In this document: positions 32,754-41,484 of the stretch, piece by piece | Numbering within the stretch: the first letter of the stretch is position 1 | Layout: each line of letters opens with the position of its first letter | Assembly: GCF_005281345.1 (NCBI RefSeq) | Contig: NZ_SZXJ01000078.1 | Span: forward strand, 1 to 64,000 | DNA from: Citrobacter sp. wls619 | GTDB taxonomy: Bacteria > Pseudomonadota > Gammaproteobacteria > Enterobacterales > Enterobacteriaceae | DNA length: 64,000 bases | Direction of reading: 5' to 3' | The notes under the pieces: generated by a model | What the model saw: the letters and a program-made list of their open reading frames with translations, nothing else | The model's database searches: none | Told to the model about the DNA's origin: nothing | Translations under genes and position numbers: made by a program

Positions 32754-33795
32754 CAGACTGCCAGTTCACACGATAAAAACGTTGATAGTAATCCTGCGCC
32801 TGCGCATCCACGTCGACATTTTTATAGGCATCCGGGTAAAGTTTTTTGGCCATCCACAGCTCGCCTATCGCCAACGCTTCCGGCATCGGATAGCCCCAGG
32901 CTTTGGCATATTCAGGCATCAACCAGACACGATGATTTTTCACCGCATCAATGCCCTGCCAGTTAGGATCGTTTTGGATCTCAGTGACCACCTGTGGATA
33001 TCGGTCCTGAACAAAAATCACCTGCGGGTTCCACGCCAGCACCTGCTCAAGCGCCACCTGACGTGCGCCTTTCACGCTGGCCGCCGCCACATTTAACCCT
33101 CCCGCATGTTGCATCATCAGGCCGGTGTATTTCCCGGAACCGTAGGTCATAAGGTCAGGGTTAGCCATATAAATGCGAACCTTTTGCGCTTCCGGTATGG
33201 CCGCCACTGGCGCATTGAATTTTGCTCGCGCCGTAAAGACGTAATTGATCAGCGTTTCCGCCTGCGTTTTACGCCCAACCACATCCGCAATCAGGCGGAT
33301 CCCCTGCTTTAAACCGTCGTTGTAGACCTGCTCTTCATCAGCCATCGTCGGGTTCATTTTATTCTGTTGCCCGGCAATATCCTGACGTAACGAGATAGCC
33401 ACCACCGGGATACCGGCATTCTGAATCTGCTGGATCATCTCGGCGGGCGCATAGTTGGCGACAAACACTACCTGCGGATGAATTGCCAGCAGACTTTCGA
33501 TATTCACGCTGGTGAGATCGCCAGGCGTAGGCAGCGTAGTTATTGTCGGCATAAAACGGGCAAACTCAGGCCCAAGCTGTTTTTTCCAGCTCGACATCAC
33601 GCCGACAATATCCTGCGCAGCATCCAGTTGCACCAGAATATTCAGCGTCTGGTGTTGCAGCACAACCACCTTATCGACATGGTCAGGGATCGTAACCTGA
33701 CGCCCAAGCTGATCGGTGATAGTACGATCCGCCTGCGCGGAAAAGGCAAAAAACATGCTGGCGCAAACCAGCACAAAAGAGCGAAGCGTTAACAT
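32740..33795 (-). CDS. Periplasmic binding protein of the FecCD-type importer
   Basis: A 351-residue class-III periplasmic binding protein (PF01497 type). The signal peptide is MLTLRSFVLVCASMFFAFSAQA, followed by the first lobe TITDQLGRQVTIPDHVDKVVVLQHQTL and the second lobe after a long helix. The start at 33795 gives the cleanest signal peptide; 33804 and 33876 are in-frame alternatives. The ligand is not readable, but a ModE-like operator sits 25-52 bases upstream and covers a TATAAT promoter element, which favours molybdate or tungstate (compare MolA of Haemophilus) over iron. It is the first gene of the three-gene importer unit. Confidence 0.85.
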   Translation of the reverse strand: MLTLRSFVLVCASMFFAFSAQADRTITDQLGRQVTIPDHVDKVVVLQHQTLNILVQLDAAQDIVGVMSSWKKQLGPEFARFMPTITTLPTPGDLTSVNIESLLAIHPQVVFVANYAPAEMIQQIQNAGIPVVAISLRQDIAGQQNKMNPTMADEEQVYNDGLKQGIRLIADVVGRKTQAETLINYVFTARAKFNAPVAAIPEAQKVRIYMANPDLMTYGSGKYTGLMMQHAGGLNVAAASVKGARQVALEQVLAWNPQVIFVQDRYPQVVTEIQNDPNWQGIDAVKNHRVWLMPEYAKAWGYPMPEALAIGELWMAKKLYPDAYKNVDVDAQAQDYYQRFYRVNWQSDAAK

Positions 33796-33819
33796 AGATA
33801 CCATCTGGACTGGGAAAAA

Positions 33820-33847
33820 TTCGATATGCATTAAATTATATAACGTG
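33820..33847. promoter_or_regulatory. ModE-like operator upstream of the importer operon
   Basis: Compared with the recalled E. coli ModE consensus (11-base half ATCGnTATATA, 6 bases, half TATATAACGAT), this site reads TTCGATATGCA, TTAAAT, TATATAACGTG: 16 of 21 fixed positions and exact spacing. On the minus strand a TATAAT -10 element lies inside it, as expected for repression by ModE-molybdate. Confidence 0.6.
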
Positions 33848-33959
33848 ATAGCTGGCAACCCATTATCACCAGACACGGTATACCTCCACGCGGTTCGTCA
33901 CGGCAAATACAGCGTGTAACCCTGAACTGGCCTGCATTTGCCCGTCTGCGCTTCCCGTT

Positions 33960-34976
33960 TTACCCCTGTGGGGGTAGCCCGGCTAAAATCCGCATCGCCT
34001 GCGCCTCGCTAAGCGAATAATCAAAAAACTGGCGGTAAAAATCGCGGGTTACGTTCACCATATCCAGACCGCTAAACAGTGTTGGATGCAGTTTTGACGC
34101 GGCCCACAGCAACTGCAACGCGCTTTCGGTTCCATAGCGATCCCAGGGGAAGACGCCCGCCGGATTGCGCCAGACTTTGCCCTGTTTCACCGCGTTAAGT
34201 TCTTTGAACAACGCGGCATAAGGTGAACGGGCAATATCGCCACATCCCGCCCCGAGAATAATCACCTCCGGCTGCCAATACAGCACCCGCTCGGGTGAGA
34301 CTTCTTTCATGTTACCGTCCACTTCCCCGGCGACGTTCCGCCCACCAGAGAGCGCAATCCAGGTATCAATCAACGTGTTTCTACCGTCGACTTTCAGTGG
34401 GTTTAGCGACTGAATGTGCAGAACCCGCGGGCGCTGATTTTCCGCTAACGTCGCCGTTTTAGCGTGAACATCCGCAATAGTGCGGGTTAAAAATTGATTA
34501 TATGCCACCGCCCTGGCGCGCGCCTGGTCCGTACCCAACACGTCCGCCGTGGTCGTGACTGACTTTTCCATCGACGGATAATCAGTAAATGCCATTTCCA
34601 GCGTCGGGATGCCCGCCTGGTTGTAACTCTGCGCATCCCCCTTGCCCTTTGCGACAAACAGTACGTCGGTATGCAGAGCCAGCAGGGCCTCGCTATTGAA
34701 TGACGTCCCGTGAATTTGTAAGGCCTGATTAAGCGATGGGTTTATTTTGAACATCCACGGCTGGCTCTGTGGGTGGTTGACGGTGGCGACAATCTGACGT
34801 CCCGCCCCCAGCGTCATCAGCACCGAGTGATGGGCAAACCAGCTATCCGCAATACGTTGAACCGGTGTGGGGACGGTGACAGTGTGACCGGCATCATCCA
34901 CAACCTGACGCGTGGCCAGGGCGGGAAACGCCAGCCACACACAGAGCAACCATGTGTGGCACGTTTTCATCAGCAA
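33960..34976 (-). CDS. Second periplasmic binding protein, TroA/FecB type
   Basis: A 338-residue class-III binding protein. The signal peptide is MLMKTCHTWLLCVWLAFPALA, then RQVVDDAGHTVTVPTPVQRIADSWFAHHSVLMTLGAGRQIVATV. It is only distantly similar to the binding protein at 32740. Its start is three bases after the TonB receptor stop, so it is co-transcribed with the receptor. Two binding proteins for one permease may mean two ligand forms, such as a free oxyanion and a chelate. The ligand is unknown. Confidence 0.85.
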   Translation of the reverse strand: MLMKTCHTWLLCVWLAFPALATRQVVDDAGHTVTVPTPVQRIADSWFAHHSVLMTLGAGRQIVATVNHPQSQPWMFKINPSLNQALQIHGTSFNSEALLALHTDVLFVAKGKGDAQSYNQAGIPTLEMAFTDYPSMEKSVTTTADVLGTDQARARAVAYNQFLTRTIADVHAKTATLAENQRPRVLHIQSLNPLKVDGRNTLIDTWIALSGGRNVAGEVDGNMKEVSPERVLYWQPEVIILGAGCGDIARSPYAALFKELNAVKQGKVWRNPAGVFPWDRYGTESALQLLWAASKLHPTLFSGLDMVNVTRDFYRQFFDYSLSEAQAMRILAGLPPQG

Positions 34977-34979
34977 TCC

Positions 34980-37112
34980 TTAAAAATCAACCTGAACAGA
35001 AATCTGCGCCTGACGAGGGGCGCCAAGTTGCGCACTGGCCGCCCCGGCCCCCGTATAACCCGTCAACGCGCCAGGGACAATGTTGGTCCAGTAGCGGCGG
35101 TCGGTCAGGTTAGTGATATCAAACCGGAAAGTCGTGGGCGTGTTCCACAGTCTGGTGGCATAACGGCTACCAATATCCACCGTGGTATAACTGCCTACCC
35201 AGGTATCATTCGCGTTATCGGTAGCCCGACGTCCGACGTAATGCACGTTGGCATCCACATCCAGTCCCTGAACCTGTTCAATGCTATAGACTGCCAGCAC
35301 ATTCGAGGTAAAGCGTGGCAAGCCGACAACCTGCTTGCCATCTGCATTGCTGGCGGCAGTGTTGTGCAGCATGGGGTCCAACCAGGCGGCTCCCCCTAAC
35401 ACCCGTAAATTCTCCGTGATATGCCCATCAGCCATCAGTTCCAGCCCGCGGTTTTTCTGCGTCCCGTCCTGGGCAAATTCGCCATTGTCGTTGGTATAAG
35501 CGAAGGGACGTTTTGCTTCAAATAGCGCAGCGGTGAGCAGCAGATCTTTGACCGGCGCATATTTTGCCCCCACCTCCACCTGATGGCTGCGATACGGTTC
35601 CAGTACGTGTCCCGCGTTGCTGGCCCCGGCCGGTGCGGTATCCCCCTGCTGCAAACTGTCAGCCCAGGTGGTGTACAGCGTGACGTTCTCAACCGGTTTA
35701 TACATCAGGCTGGTGGAGCCGCTCATACCGTTATCCTTTTGGCGACTGGTTTCATGACCGGATTTGTTATAATTGCTGACGGTAAACAGGTTTTCGCTGC
35801 CAGACAGCAACAAACTCCATTGCGGAGTGAAATGCAGCGTATCGCTTAACAGAAATGCATGCTGCGTAGTGGTCGCCGAATGATAGCGATTAGTAAAGTC
35901 AGGATAAGGCGGGCGTGGATAGTCGGGGTGTTGATCAAGTGAAGAATGCCCCAGCGTAAAGGTTCCCCCATTTCTCGGGTTATAGTTTTTCCATACAAAT
36001 CCGCGCATTCCGGTCGCGATATCCTGCGTCAACCAGCCGGAATCAATGCTGCCGGTCAGGTTCGCCAAATAGCTGTTGATCGTAAAGCGACTGGCCGCTG
36101 AATTCGAGGTCGTGGTGGTGTAGTGACCCCGATTATCCGTCAGGGTATTGGTTACCGCCGTCGATTCACGGTCAGCAACCTGGTGTAAGGCTCCCAGATC
36201 CAGCATCCAGTTACCGTCAAAATCATGCTTGATGTGCATGTCCGCGGTGGTCGTTTCATCATCATGACCCGCATACGACTGACCATATTTACTGTTAGTC
36301 GGATCGAATGCCGAAGGAAACTGCACGCCTTTTGCCAGCGCAAAGCTGCCCGGCATGCCTTTTTCGTAATAATGGTAATAGCTGAAATTACTCTCCAGTA
36401 CGGTTTTATCGGTCAACTGAAAATCCAGGCCCAATCCCGCGTACTGCCGACGAACATGGCTATCGGTGGTGTAACTGTGCCCTTCATCATTCATCAGATT
36501 GAGGCGGTACTTCACCCTGTCTCCCGCGTCGACAGGCCCGCTGAAATCCATTGATGCCAGCGTTCCTGATCCTGTACCTTGCCCTACGGTAACCCGATGC
36601 AGTGGCGTATCCAGAGGGCGTTTCGAGACCAGATTAAACATCCCCGCCGGGTTAGCGGGTCCGTACAGTGAACCTGCTATACCGCTCAGTACGTCTATAT
36701 TCTGGAACTGCTCTGTCGGATATTCGGTGGTGGAAACGGCATTCAGCCCATCAATCATATGGTTTTGCACCACGCTCCCTTGCATGCCACGGGTTTGTGG
36801 TCGAACACCCTCTCCCTGAACGGACGGTATGTAGCGATAAACATCCTTAACATCTTTGATTTGTTGCTGATCAATCACCTTTTTCGACAGTGTTTGTACC
36901 GACCACGGAACATCGATTAACTCTCGCTGGCCCAGGCTACCGATCGTCGCCTTTTTTTCAGCCGCCGCAGGCTCCTGCTCGGGGAACGAAGATTGAGCAG
37001 GCGCGGAGGCAGTCACGGTAATGGTGTCATCAGCATGGGCCGACAGGGGGGCGGCAAGACAAGAAAACGTCAGCAACCCGGAGGCAATTGGGGTGATTTT
37101 GCAATTTAACAT
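34980..37112 (-). CDS. TonB-dependent outer-membrane receptor
   Basis: A 710-residue receptor. The signal peptide runs from MLNCKITPIASGLLTF to SAHA. The N-terminal plug (about 50-190) includes DVPWSVQTLSKKVIDQQQ, RGMQGSVVQNHMIDGLNA and LYGPANPAGMFNLVSKRP. A beta-barrel follows, ending with the terminal strand QAQISVQVDF, where the last Phe is typical for outer-membrane barrels. By sequence it belongs with siderophore receptors. The start ATG 37112 is preferred to TTG 37124. The promoter region carries an excellent ModE-like box instead of a recognisable Fur box, so the ligand may be a molybdenum or tungsten chelate. The first gene of the minus-strand uptake operon. Confidence 0.9.
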   Translation of the reverse strand: MLNCKITPIASGLLTFSCLAAPLSAHADDTITVTASAPAQSSFPEQEPAAAEKKATIGSLGQRELIDVPWSVQTLSKKVIDQQQIKDVKDVYRYIPSVQGEGVRPQTRGMQGSVVQNHMIDGLNAVSTTEYPTEQFQNIDVLSGIAGSLYGPANPAGMFNLVSKRPLDTPLHRVTVGQGTGSGTLASMDFSGPVDAGDRVKYRLNLMNDEGHSYTTDSHVRRQYAGLGLDFQLTDKTVLESNFSYYHYYEKGMPGSFALAKGVQFPSAFDPTNSKYGQSYAGHDDETTTADMHIKHDFDGNWMLDLGALHQVADRESTAVTNTLTDNRGHYTTTTSNSAASRFTINSYLANLTGSIDSGWLTQDIATGMRGFVWKNYNPRNGGTFTLGHSSLDQHPDYPRPPYPDFTNRYHSATTTQHAFLLSDTLHFTPQWSLLLSGSENLFTVSNYNKSGHETSRQKDNGMSGSTSLMYKPVENVTLYTTWADSLQQGDTAPAGASNAGHVLEPYRSHQVEVGAKYAPVKDLLLTAALFEAKRPFAYTNDNGEFAQDGTQKNRGLELMADGHITENLRVLGGAAWLDPMLHNTAASNADGKQVVGLPRFTSNVLAVYSIEQVQGLDVDANVHYVGRRATDNANDTWVGSYTTVDIGSRYATRLWNTPTTFRFDITNLTDRRYWTNIVPGALTGYTGAGAASAQLGAPRQAQISVQVDF

Positions 37113-37217
37113 GTGTTGATTCAATTCGTTAGATAGAAAGACTGGCGGTCGCTAACACAAGCGCCTTCTCTTGCGGGGCACGTTTATTATATTTGTATGA
37201 TGAATAGGATAGGCTTA

Positions 37218-37245
37218 ATCGATATATATGTAAATATATAACGAA
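37218..37245. promoter_or_regulatory. ModE-like operator upstream of the TonB receptor
   Basis: ATCGATATATA, TGTAAA, TATATAACGAA: 20 of 21 fixed positions of the recalled ModE consensus with exact 6-base spacing. It lies 106-133 bases upstream of the receptor start. On the minus strand a possible TATAAT element lies just downstream of it. Confidence 0.8.
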
Positions 37246-37269
37246 AGGGATTGGCGAATTGGCGACAAC

Positions 37270-37303
37270 AAAAAAGCCGACGGTAATGGCTACTGTCGGC
37301 TTT
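37270..37303 (-). terminator. Terminator of the GABA transaminase gene
   Basis: On the minus strand AAAGCCGAC pairs with GTCGGCTTT around a GTAGCCATTACC apex that extends the stem, followed by six T residues. It lies 25 bases after the transaminase stop codon. Confidence 0.85.
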
Positions 37304-37327
37304 ACACACGATCTGTGCTGAACGAGA

Positions 37328-38590
37328 TTACTTCATCGACGTTTTGATTATCTCTAACGCTTGTGCAAACTGATCCTGCGGGATAGTCAGTGGGTAAAGG
37401 AAGCGGATCACGTTGCCATACTGACCGCACGTTAACAGCAACAGCCCCTGTTCAAGCGCTTTTTTCTGCACGCGCTGTGCGGCGGTGGCACTGGGTTCAC
37501 CCGTGGCCGCATCGCAGAATTCAGCGGCAATCATCGAGCCTAATCCCCGCACTTCAGCAAGTTCAGGACATGCTGCACGCGCATCGGTCAGCACAGCACG
37601 CAGCTGCTCGCCAAGCGCTGCTGCACGCTGGCACAGCTTTTCATCACGGATGATATCCAGTACCGCATGAGCTGCCGCAATCGATAGCGGGTTCCCGGCG
37701 TAAGTCCCCCCCAGCCCACCCGGCGCAGGCGCATCCATAATATCGGCTTTGCCTACCACACCCGATAACGGCATCCCACCCGCAAGGCTTTTCGCCATGG
37801 TCATCAGATCTGCTTTATCCGCATAGTGATCCATCGCAAACAACTCCCCGGTACGGGCAAAACCACTTTGCACCTCATCGGCAATCATCACGATGCCATG
37901 CTCATCGCAGATACGGCGAATTGCCGCGACAAACTCCGCTGGTGCGACAACAAAGCCGCCTTCACCCTGGACGGGTTCGAAGATAATCGCCGCGACCTGG
38001 CTCGGATCGATATCCGCTTTAAACAAACGCTCTATCGCTTTAACCGAGTCTGCAGTTGAAATCCCCTGCAGCGCAGAAGGATACGGCGCATGGTAAACGG
38101 ACCCCGGGAACGGGCCGAAGCCTTTTTTGTATGGCGCCACTTTGCCGGTTAACGCCATCGTCATGTATGTCCGCCCGTGGAAACCACCGCCAAAGGCGAT
38201 AATGCCAGGGCGACCGGTGTGAGCGCGGGCAATTTTAACCGCATTTTCCACGGCCTCAGCCCCGGTGGTAAAGAATGTCGTTTTACGCTTACCGTCAATT
38301 GGCGCCACCGCGTTGATTTTCTCCGCCAGCGACACATAGCTTTCGTAGGGAACAATCTGATAAGCCGTATGGGTAAAGGCTTGCAGTTGTGCTTCAACGG
38401 CCTGCACCAGACGCGGATGGCGGTGGCCGGTGTTCAGCACGGCAATCCCGGCGGCGAAATCGATATACTGATTGCCTTCAATATCGGTAATCGTGCTGTT
38501 TTCAGCCGACTGGGCATAAAAATCACACATCACGCCCACGCCACGTGGGGTGGCATCCAGACGACGTTGTTGCAGGTTTTTATTGTTCAT
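37328..38590 (-). CDS. 4-aminobutyrate transaminase (PuuE/GabT type)
   Basis: A 420-residue class-III PLP transaminase, closest by eye to PuuE of E. coli. Segments shared with it include RRLDATPRGVGVMCDFYAQSAEN, QFTHTAYQIVPYESYV-like text, FHGRTYMTMALTGKVAPYK, IIADEVQSGFARTG and the PLP lysine in TMAKSLAGGMPLSGV. It converts GABA and 2-oxoglutarate to succinic semialdehyde and glutamate. It diverges from a MocR regulator at 38696 across a 105-base region, the GabR/gabT layout. It supplies the last step of the spermidine route encoded at 40273-45379. Whether it replaces or adds to a gabT elsewhere cannot be seen here. Confidence 0.9.
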   Translation of the reverse strand: MNNKNLQQRRLDATPRGVGVMCDFYAQSAENSTITDIEGNQYIDFAAGIAVLNTGHRHPRLVQAVEAQLQAFTHTAYQIVPYESYVSLAEKINAVAPIDGKRKTTFFTTGAEAVENAVKIARAHTGRPGIIAFGGGFHGRTYMTMALTGKVAPYKKGFGPFPGSVYHAPYPSALQGISTADSVKAIERLFKADIDPSQVAAIIFEPVQGEGGFVVAPAEFVAAIRRICDEHGIVMIADEVQSGFARTGELFAMDHYADKADLMTMAKSLAGGMPLSGVVGKADIMDAPAPGGLGGTYAGNPLSIAAAHAVLDIIRDEKLCQRAAALGEQLRAVLTDARAACPELAEVRGLGSMIAAEFCDAATGEPSATAAQRVQKKALEQGLLLLTCGQYGNVIRFLYPLTIPQDQFAQALEIIKTSMK

Positions 38591-38695
38591 TCTCTACACC
38601 TTGTCCATAAACACAATTGGTTGAATTACCCTTTAAATTTAGACGCCATCTGGTACTTTAATCGAGAGCCAAATCGTTTTATTTTAAGGATCCAA

Positions 38696-40174
38696 ATGCG
38701 TTCACTTGCCGGAGATGTGATCAAGCATGCATTTAGCCAGCAGACTGACGAGAAGCTGCATCGTCGCCTGTATGCCGCCATCTGTAGCTGCATCCTTGAG
38801 GGGAACCTGAAACCCGCTACCCGCATGCCCCCTTCACGCGATCTGGCGAGTGAGCTGGCGTTATCACGGAATACTGTCCTGCGGGTTTACGAGCAGTTGC
38901 AGGCCGAAGGCTATATCTCCGCGCGCACCAGCAGCGGCACGTTTGTGACCGACAGCGTGCTGGACAATCTCGGCCAGGCCCCTAATAAACAACTGGTTTC
39001 ACCTGCGACACATGAAGATCACACCAGTTTGTCCGCCCGTAGCCTTGAACTGCTAGGGCATGCCAGCGCCAGTCCCCGCCAGTGGGGGGCTTTTATTCCT
39101 GGTGTGCCGGATGTGCATTCTTTCCCGCATCGCACACTGAAAAAAATTCAGGATCGGTTGGCAAGGCGGCTACGCCCGGAGTTTCTCACCTACGATGCCA
39201 CTGGTGGTTTGATTGAACTGAAAGAAGCGCTGGCGGACTATCTGCGCACCGCCCGCGGCGTACGCTGTACGCCCGATCAAATATTGATTACCGAAGGCAT
39301 TCACCAGGCGTTAGATCTGGTAACCCGCTCGTTGTGTAATCCTGGCGATAATACGTGGATTGAAGAACCCGGTTACTGGGGAATAAAAAACATTCTGCGC
39401 ATCAATGCTGTCAACTTTTCTGCCATCCCGGTGGATGAGCAAGGCATGGTTCCGCCTGCTTGCGTCGAACCGGCGCCGAAACTCATTTTTGTGACACCGT
39501 CACATCAATATCCGCTTGGCCCGGTAATGAGCCTTGGTCGACGGCGACAGCTACTCTATCAGGCACGTGAAACGCATAGCTGGATTGTGGAAGATGACTA
39601 CGACAGCGAGTTTCGTTTTTCCGGCCAACCCATCCCGTCATTGCAGGGACTGGAAGAAGATGCTCCGGTTATCTATATCGGCACTTTCAGCAAGACCCTC
39701 TATCCGGCACTGCGGCTCGGGTACGTTGTGATACCCAAACCGCTTGCCGCCCCACTGATGAAGGTTCATAACGATCTCTATCGTGGTGGGCATCTCCTGA
39801 TTCAGGCGGCGCTGGCTGAGTTTATTCGTGAGGGTTACTATGCGGCGCACATCCGTAAAATGCGCCAGTTATATAGCCGCCGACGCCATACGTTGGTAGA
39901 GCTCATCATCAGCCAGCTTGGTGAGGATTATCTGGGACCTTACAGCAGCAACGCCGGACTACATCTGATTTTACAGCTACCTGCGGGTACTGATGATAGC
40001 GCCATTGCCCAACAGGCCAACGCACAAGGTCTTCTGGTTCGCCCACTTTCGCGGTACTACGTGAAAGATGAAAAACGCAGCGGTCTGCTGCTGGGCTTTG
40101 CCAGTATTGAAGAACATGAGATGGCTGCGGCGTTTACCCGACTGGCGGGTATTATCAGGATAAACACCGAGTAA
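38696..40174 (+). CDS. MocR/GabR-type transcriptional regulator
   Basis: A 492-residue MocR-subfamily GntR regulator. The winged helix is at residues about 17-80 (LHRRLYAAICSCILEGNLKP, then MPPSRDLASELALSRNTVLRVYEQLQAEGYISARTSSGTFV). A linker leads to an aminotransferase-like domain with the PLP lysine in YIGTFSKTLYPALRLGYVV. GabR of this type senses PLP and GABA and activates GABA catabolism. The start at 38696 follows AAGGA. It diverges from the GABA transaminase gene and is its likely activator. A REP element separates it from the convergent cytochrome gene. Confidence 0.9.
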   Translation: MRSLAGDVIKHAFSQQTDEKLHRRLYAAICSCILEGNLKPATRMPPSRDLASELALSRNTVLRVYEQLQAEGYISARTSSGTFVTDSVLDNLGQAPNKQLVSPATHEDHTSLSARSLELLGHASASPRQWGAFIPGVPDVHSFPHRTLKKIQDRLARRLRPEFLTYDATGGLIELKEALADYLRTARGVRCTPDQILITEGIHQALDLVTRSLCNPGDNTWIEEPGYWGIKNILRINAVNFSAIPVDEQGMVPPACVEPAPKLIFVTPSHQYPLGPVMSLGRRRQLLYQARETHSWIVEDDYDSEFRFSGQPIPSLQGLEEDAPVIYIGTFSKTLYPALRLGYVVIPKPLAAPLMKVHNDLYRGGHLLIQAALAEFIREGYYAAHIRKMRQLYSRRRHTLVELIISQLGEDYLGPYSSNAGLHLILQLPAGTDDSAIAQQANAQGLLVRPLSRYYVKDEKRSGLLLGFASIEEHEMAAAFTRLAGIIRINTE

Positions 40175-40177
40175 GCA

Positions 40178-40259
40178 CTGCCGGATGGCGGTGCAAGCAC
40201 CTTATCCGGCCTACGAATTACGCATTTTTGTAGGCCGGATAAGCGCAGCGCCATCCGGT
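40178..40259. repeat. REP/BIME element
   Basis: Two inverted REP units: GCCGGATGGCGGTGCAAGC with CTTATCCGGCCTAC, and GTAGGCCGGATAAGC with GCGCCATCCGG. This is the usual enterobacterial element between convergent genes, here the MocR gene and the cytochrome operon. Confidence 0.9.
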
Positions 40260-40272
40260 ATCATCGCACAGA

Positions 40273-41481
40273 TTAATGTGAGGCTTTTTTAATCCCGGAC
40301 AGATCTTCCTGGCTTATCTCACCATTACCCTCACCCCAGCTTTTACGCACGTAATTGATCACGTCGCGCATTTCGCTGTCGCTGAGCAACCCACTATAGG
40401 CTGGCATCTTAAAGGAGACATTCCCGCGTGTCGTCGGTGTTTCTGCGCCGTGGGCAATCACCCTGAACAACGGCGTTGGGTCGTCTACCATCACTAACGG
40501 GTTGTGAATGAGCGAAGGTGCATTATCATCGGTTCCTTTCCCTTCCAGACCATGACAGGTCGAGCAGTAGCGGTTGTAAGTCACTTTACCCGCTTCAGGC
40601 GAATTCGACCAGGAGGCCGTGACAGCTACTGTACGTGCCGGTTCCGTCTTCGCACTTTTCAGGCTCAACAGATATTGTGCAATCGCCGTGGCATCTTCGT
40701 GCGTCAAATACTGAGTGCTCTGGCTGACGACTTCAGACATCGATCCCGATACTGCAGCATGTTTGCTTTTCCCCGTCAGCAGCAATGACGTTAACGCCTG
40801 CTCAGACATCCCGGTTCCCCGTAGCGATGGCGCATACCAGCCGTCGATCATCGCCCCGCTCAGGTACTCAGCATCGGCATTGGTATAGGCTTTTTCGTTC
40901 ATCGCCATCCCTCTCGGGGTATGGCATGACCCGCAGTGACCCGGACCTTCCACCAGATAAGCACCCCGTTTTACCCGCGCTGCCGCATCATCCGTTTTGT
41001 TGTCTTCAACAGCGGCAGTCGGCGCATCGGTAAACAACCAATTCCAGATATGCAGCGGCCAGCGGGCCGAGACAAGCCAGGGAATTGCGTTCTCTTTATT
41101 GGGCTCTGCTGACGGCTTAACATCATGCATGAAGTAGCTATACAGCGCCTGAACATCTGCGTCGGACAGTTTCGAGTAAGAAGGATAAGGCATCGCCGGG
41201 TACAGCGGATGACCGTCTTTGGCAATCCCCTGACGCACGGCTTTCTCAAAATCGTCGTAAGAATAGTTGCCGATACCGTGAGTCTTATCCGGGGTAATAT
41301 TCGTCGAATAGATATCACCAACCGGCGTGGGGAACTTCTTGCCTCCTGCCATCGCCGCTCCGCCTTCCGCGGTATGGCATGCCACGCAGTCGGAGATCCT
41401 CGCGATGTACTCACCGTTAGATTCAGCGGCAGAGACAGAAGCAGTAAACAGGCAGGCGATTAGAACGGTTACATTACGCAT
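40273..41481 (-). CDS. Periplasmic tri-haem cytochrome c
   Basis: A 402-residue exported protein with a signal peptide (MRNVTVLIACLFTASVSA) and three c-type haem sites: CVACH near residue 32, CGSCH near 185 and CSTCH near 308. This three-domain plan is that of the cytochrome subunits of membrane-bound alcohol, gluconate or aldehyde dehydrogenases, which pass electrons to ubiquinone or an oxidase. It begins three bases after the spermidine dehydrogenase stop codon and is therefore its probable electron acceptor in the periplasm. No strong C-terminal membrane anchor is apparent, so docking to the membrane is unclear. Confidence 0.88.
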   Translation of the reverse strand: MRNVTVLIACLFTASVSAAESNGEYIARISDCVACHTAEGGAAMAGGKKFPTPVGDIYSTNITPDKTHGIGNYSYDDFEKAVRQGIAKDGHPLYPAMPYPSYSKLSDADVQALYSYFMHDVKPSAEPNKENAIPWLVSARWPLHIWNWLFTDAPTAAVEDNKTDDAAARVKRGAYLVEGPGHCGSCHTPRGMAMNEKAYTNADAEYLSGAMIDGWYAPSLRGTGMSEQALTSLLLTGKSKHAAVSGSMSEVVSQSTQYLTHEDATAIAQYLLSLKSAKTEPARTVAVTASWSNSPEAGKVTYNRYCSTCHGLEGKGTDDNAPSLIHNPLVMVDDPTPLFRVIAHGAETPTTRGNVSFKMPAYSGLLSDSEMRDVINYVRKSWGEGNGEISQEDLSGIKKASH

Positions 41482-41484
41482 AGA

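Noticed and set aside
34773..35399. Plus-strand frame opposite the binding protein and TonB receptor
   Set aside because: It crosses the junction of two well-supported genes and has no motif.
37125..37327. Fur box upstream of the TonB receptor
   Set aside because: Looked for GATAATGATAATCATTATC-like hexamer arrays; only the ModE-like palindrome was found.
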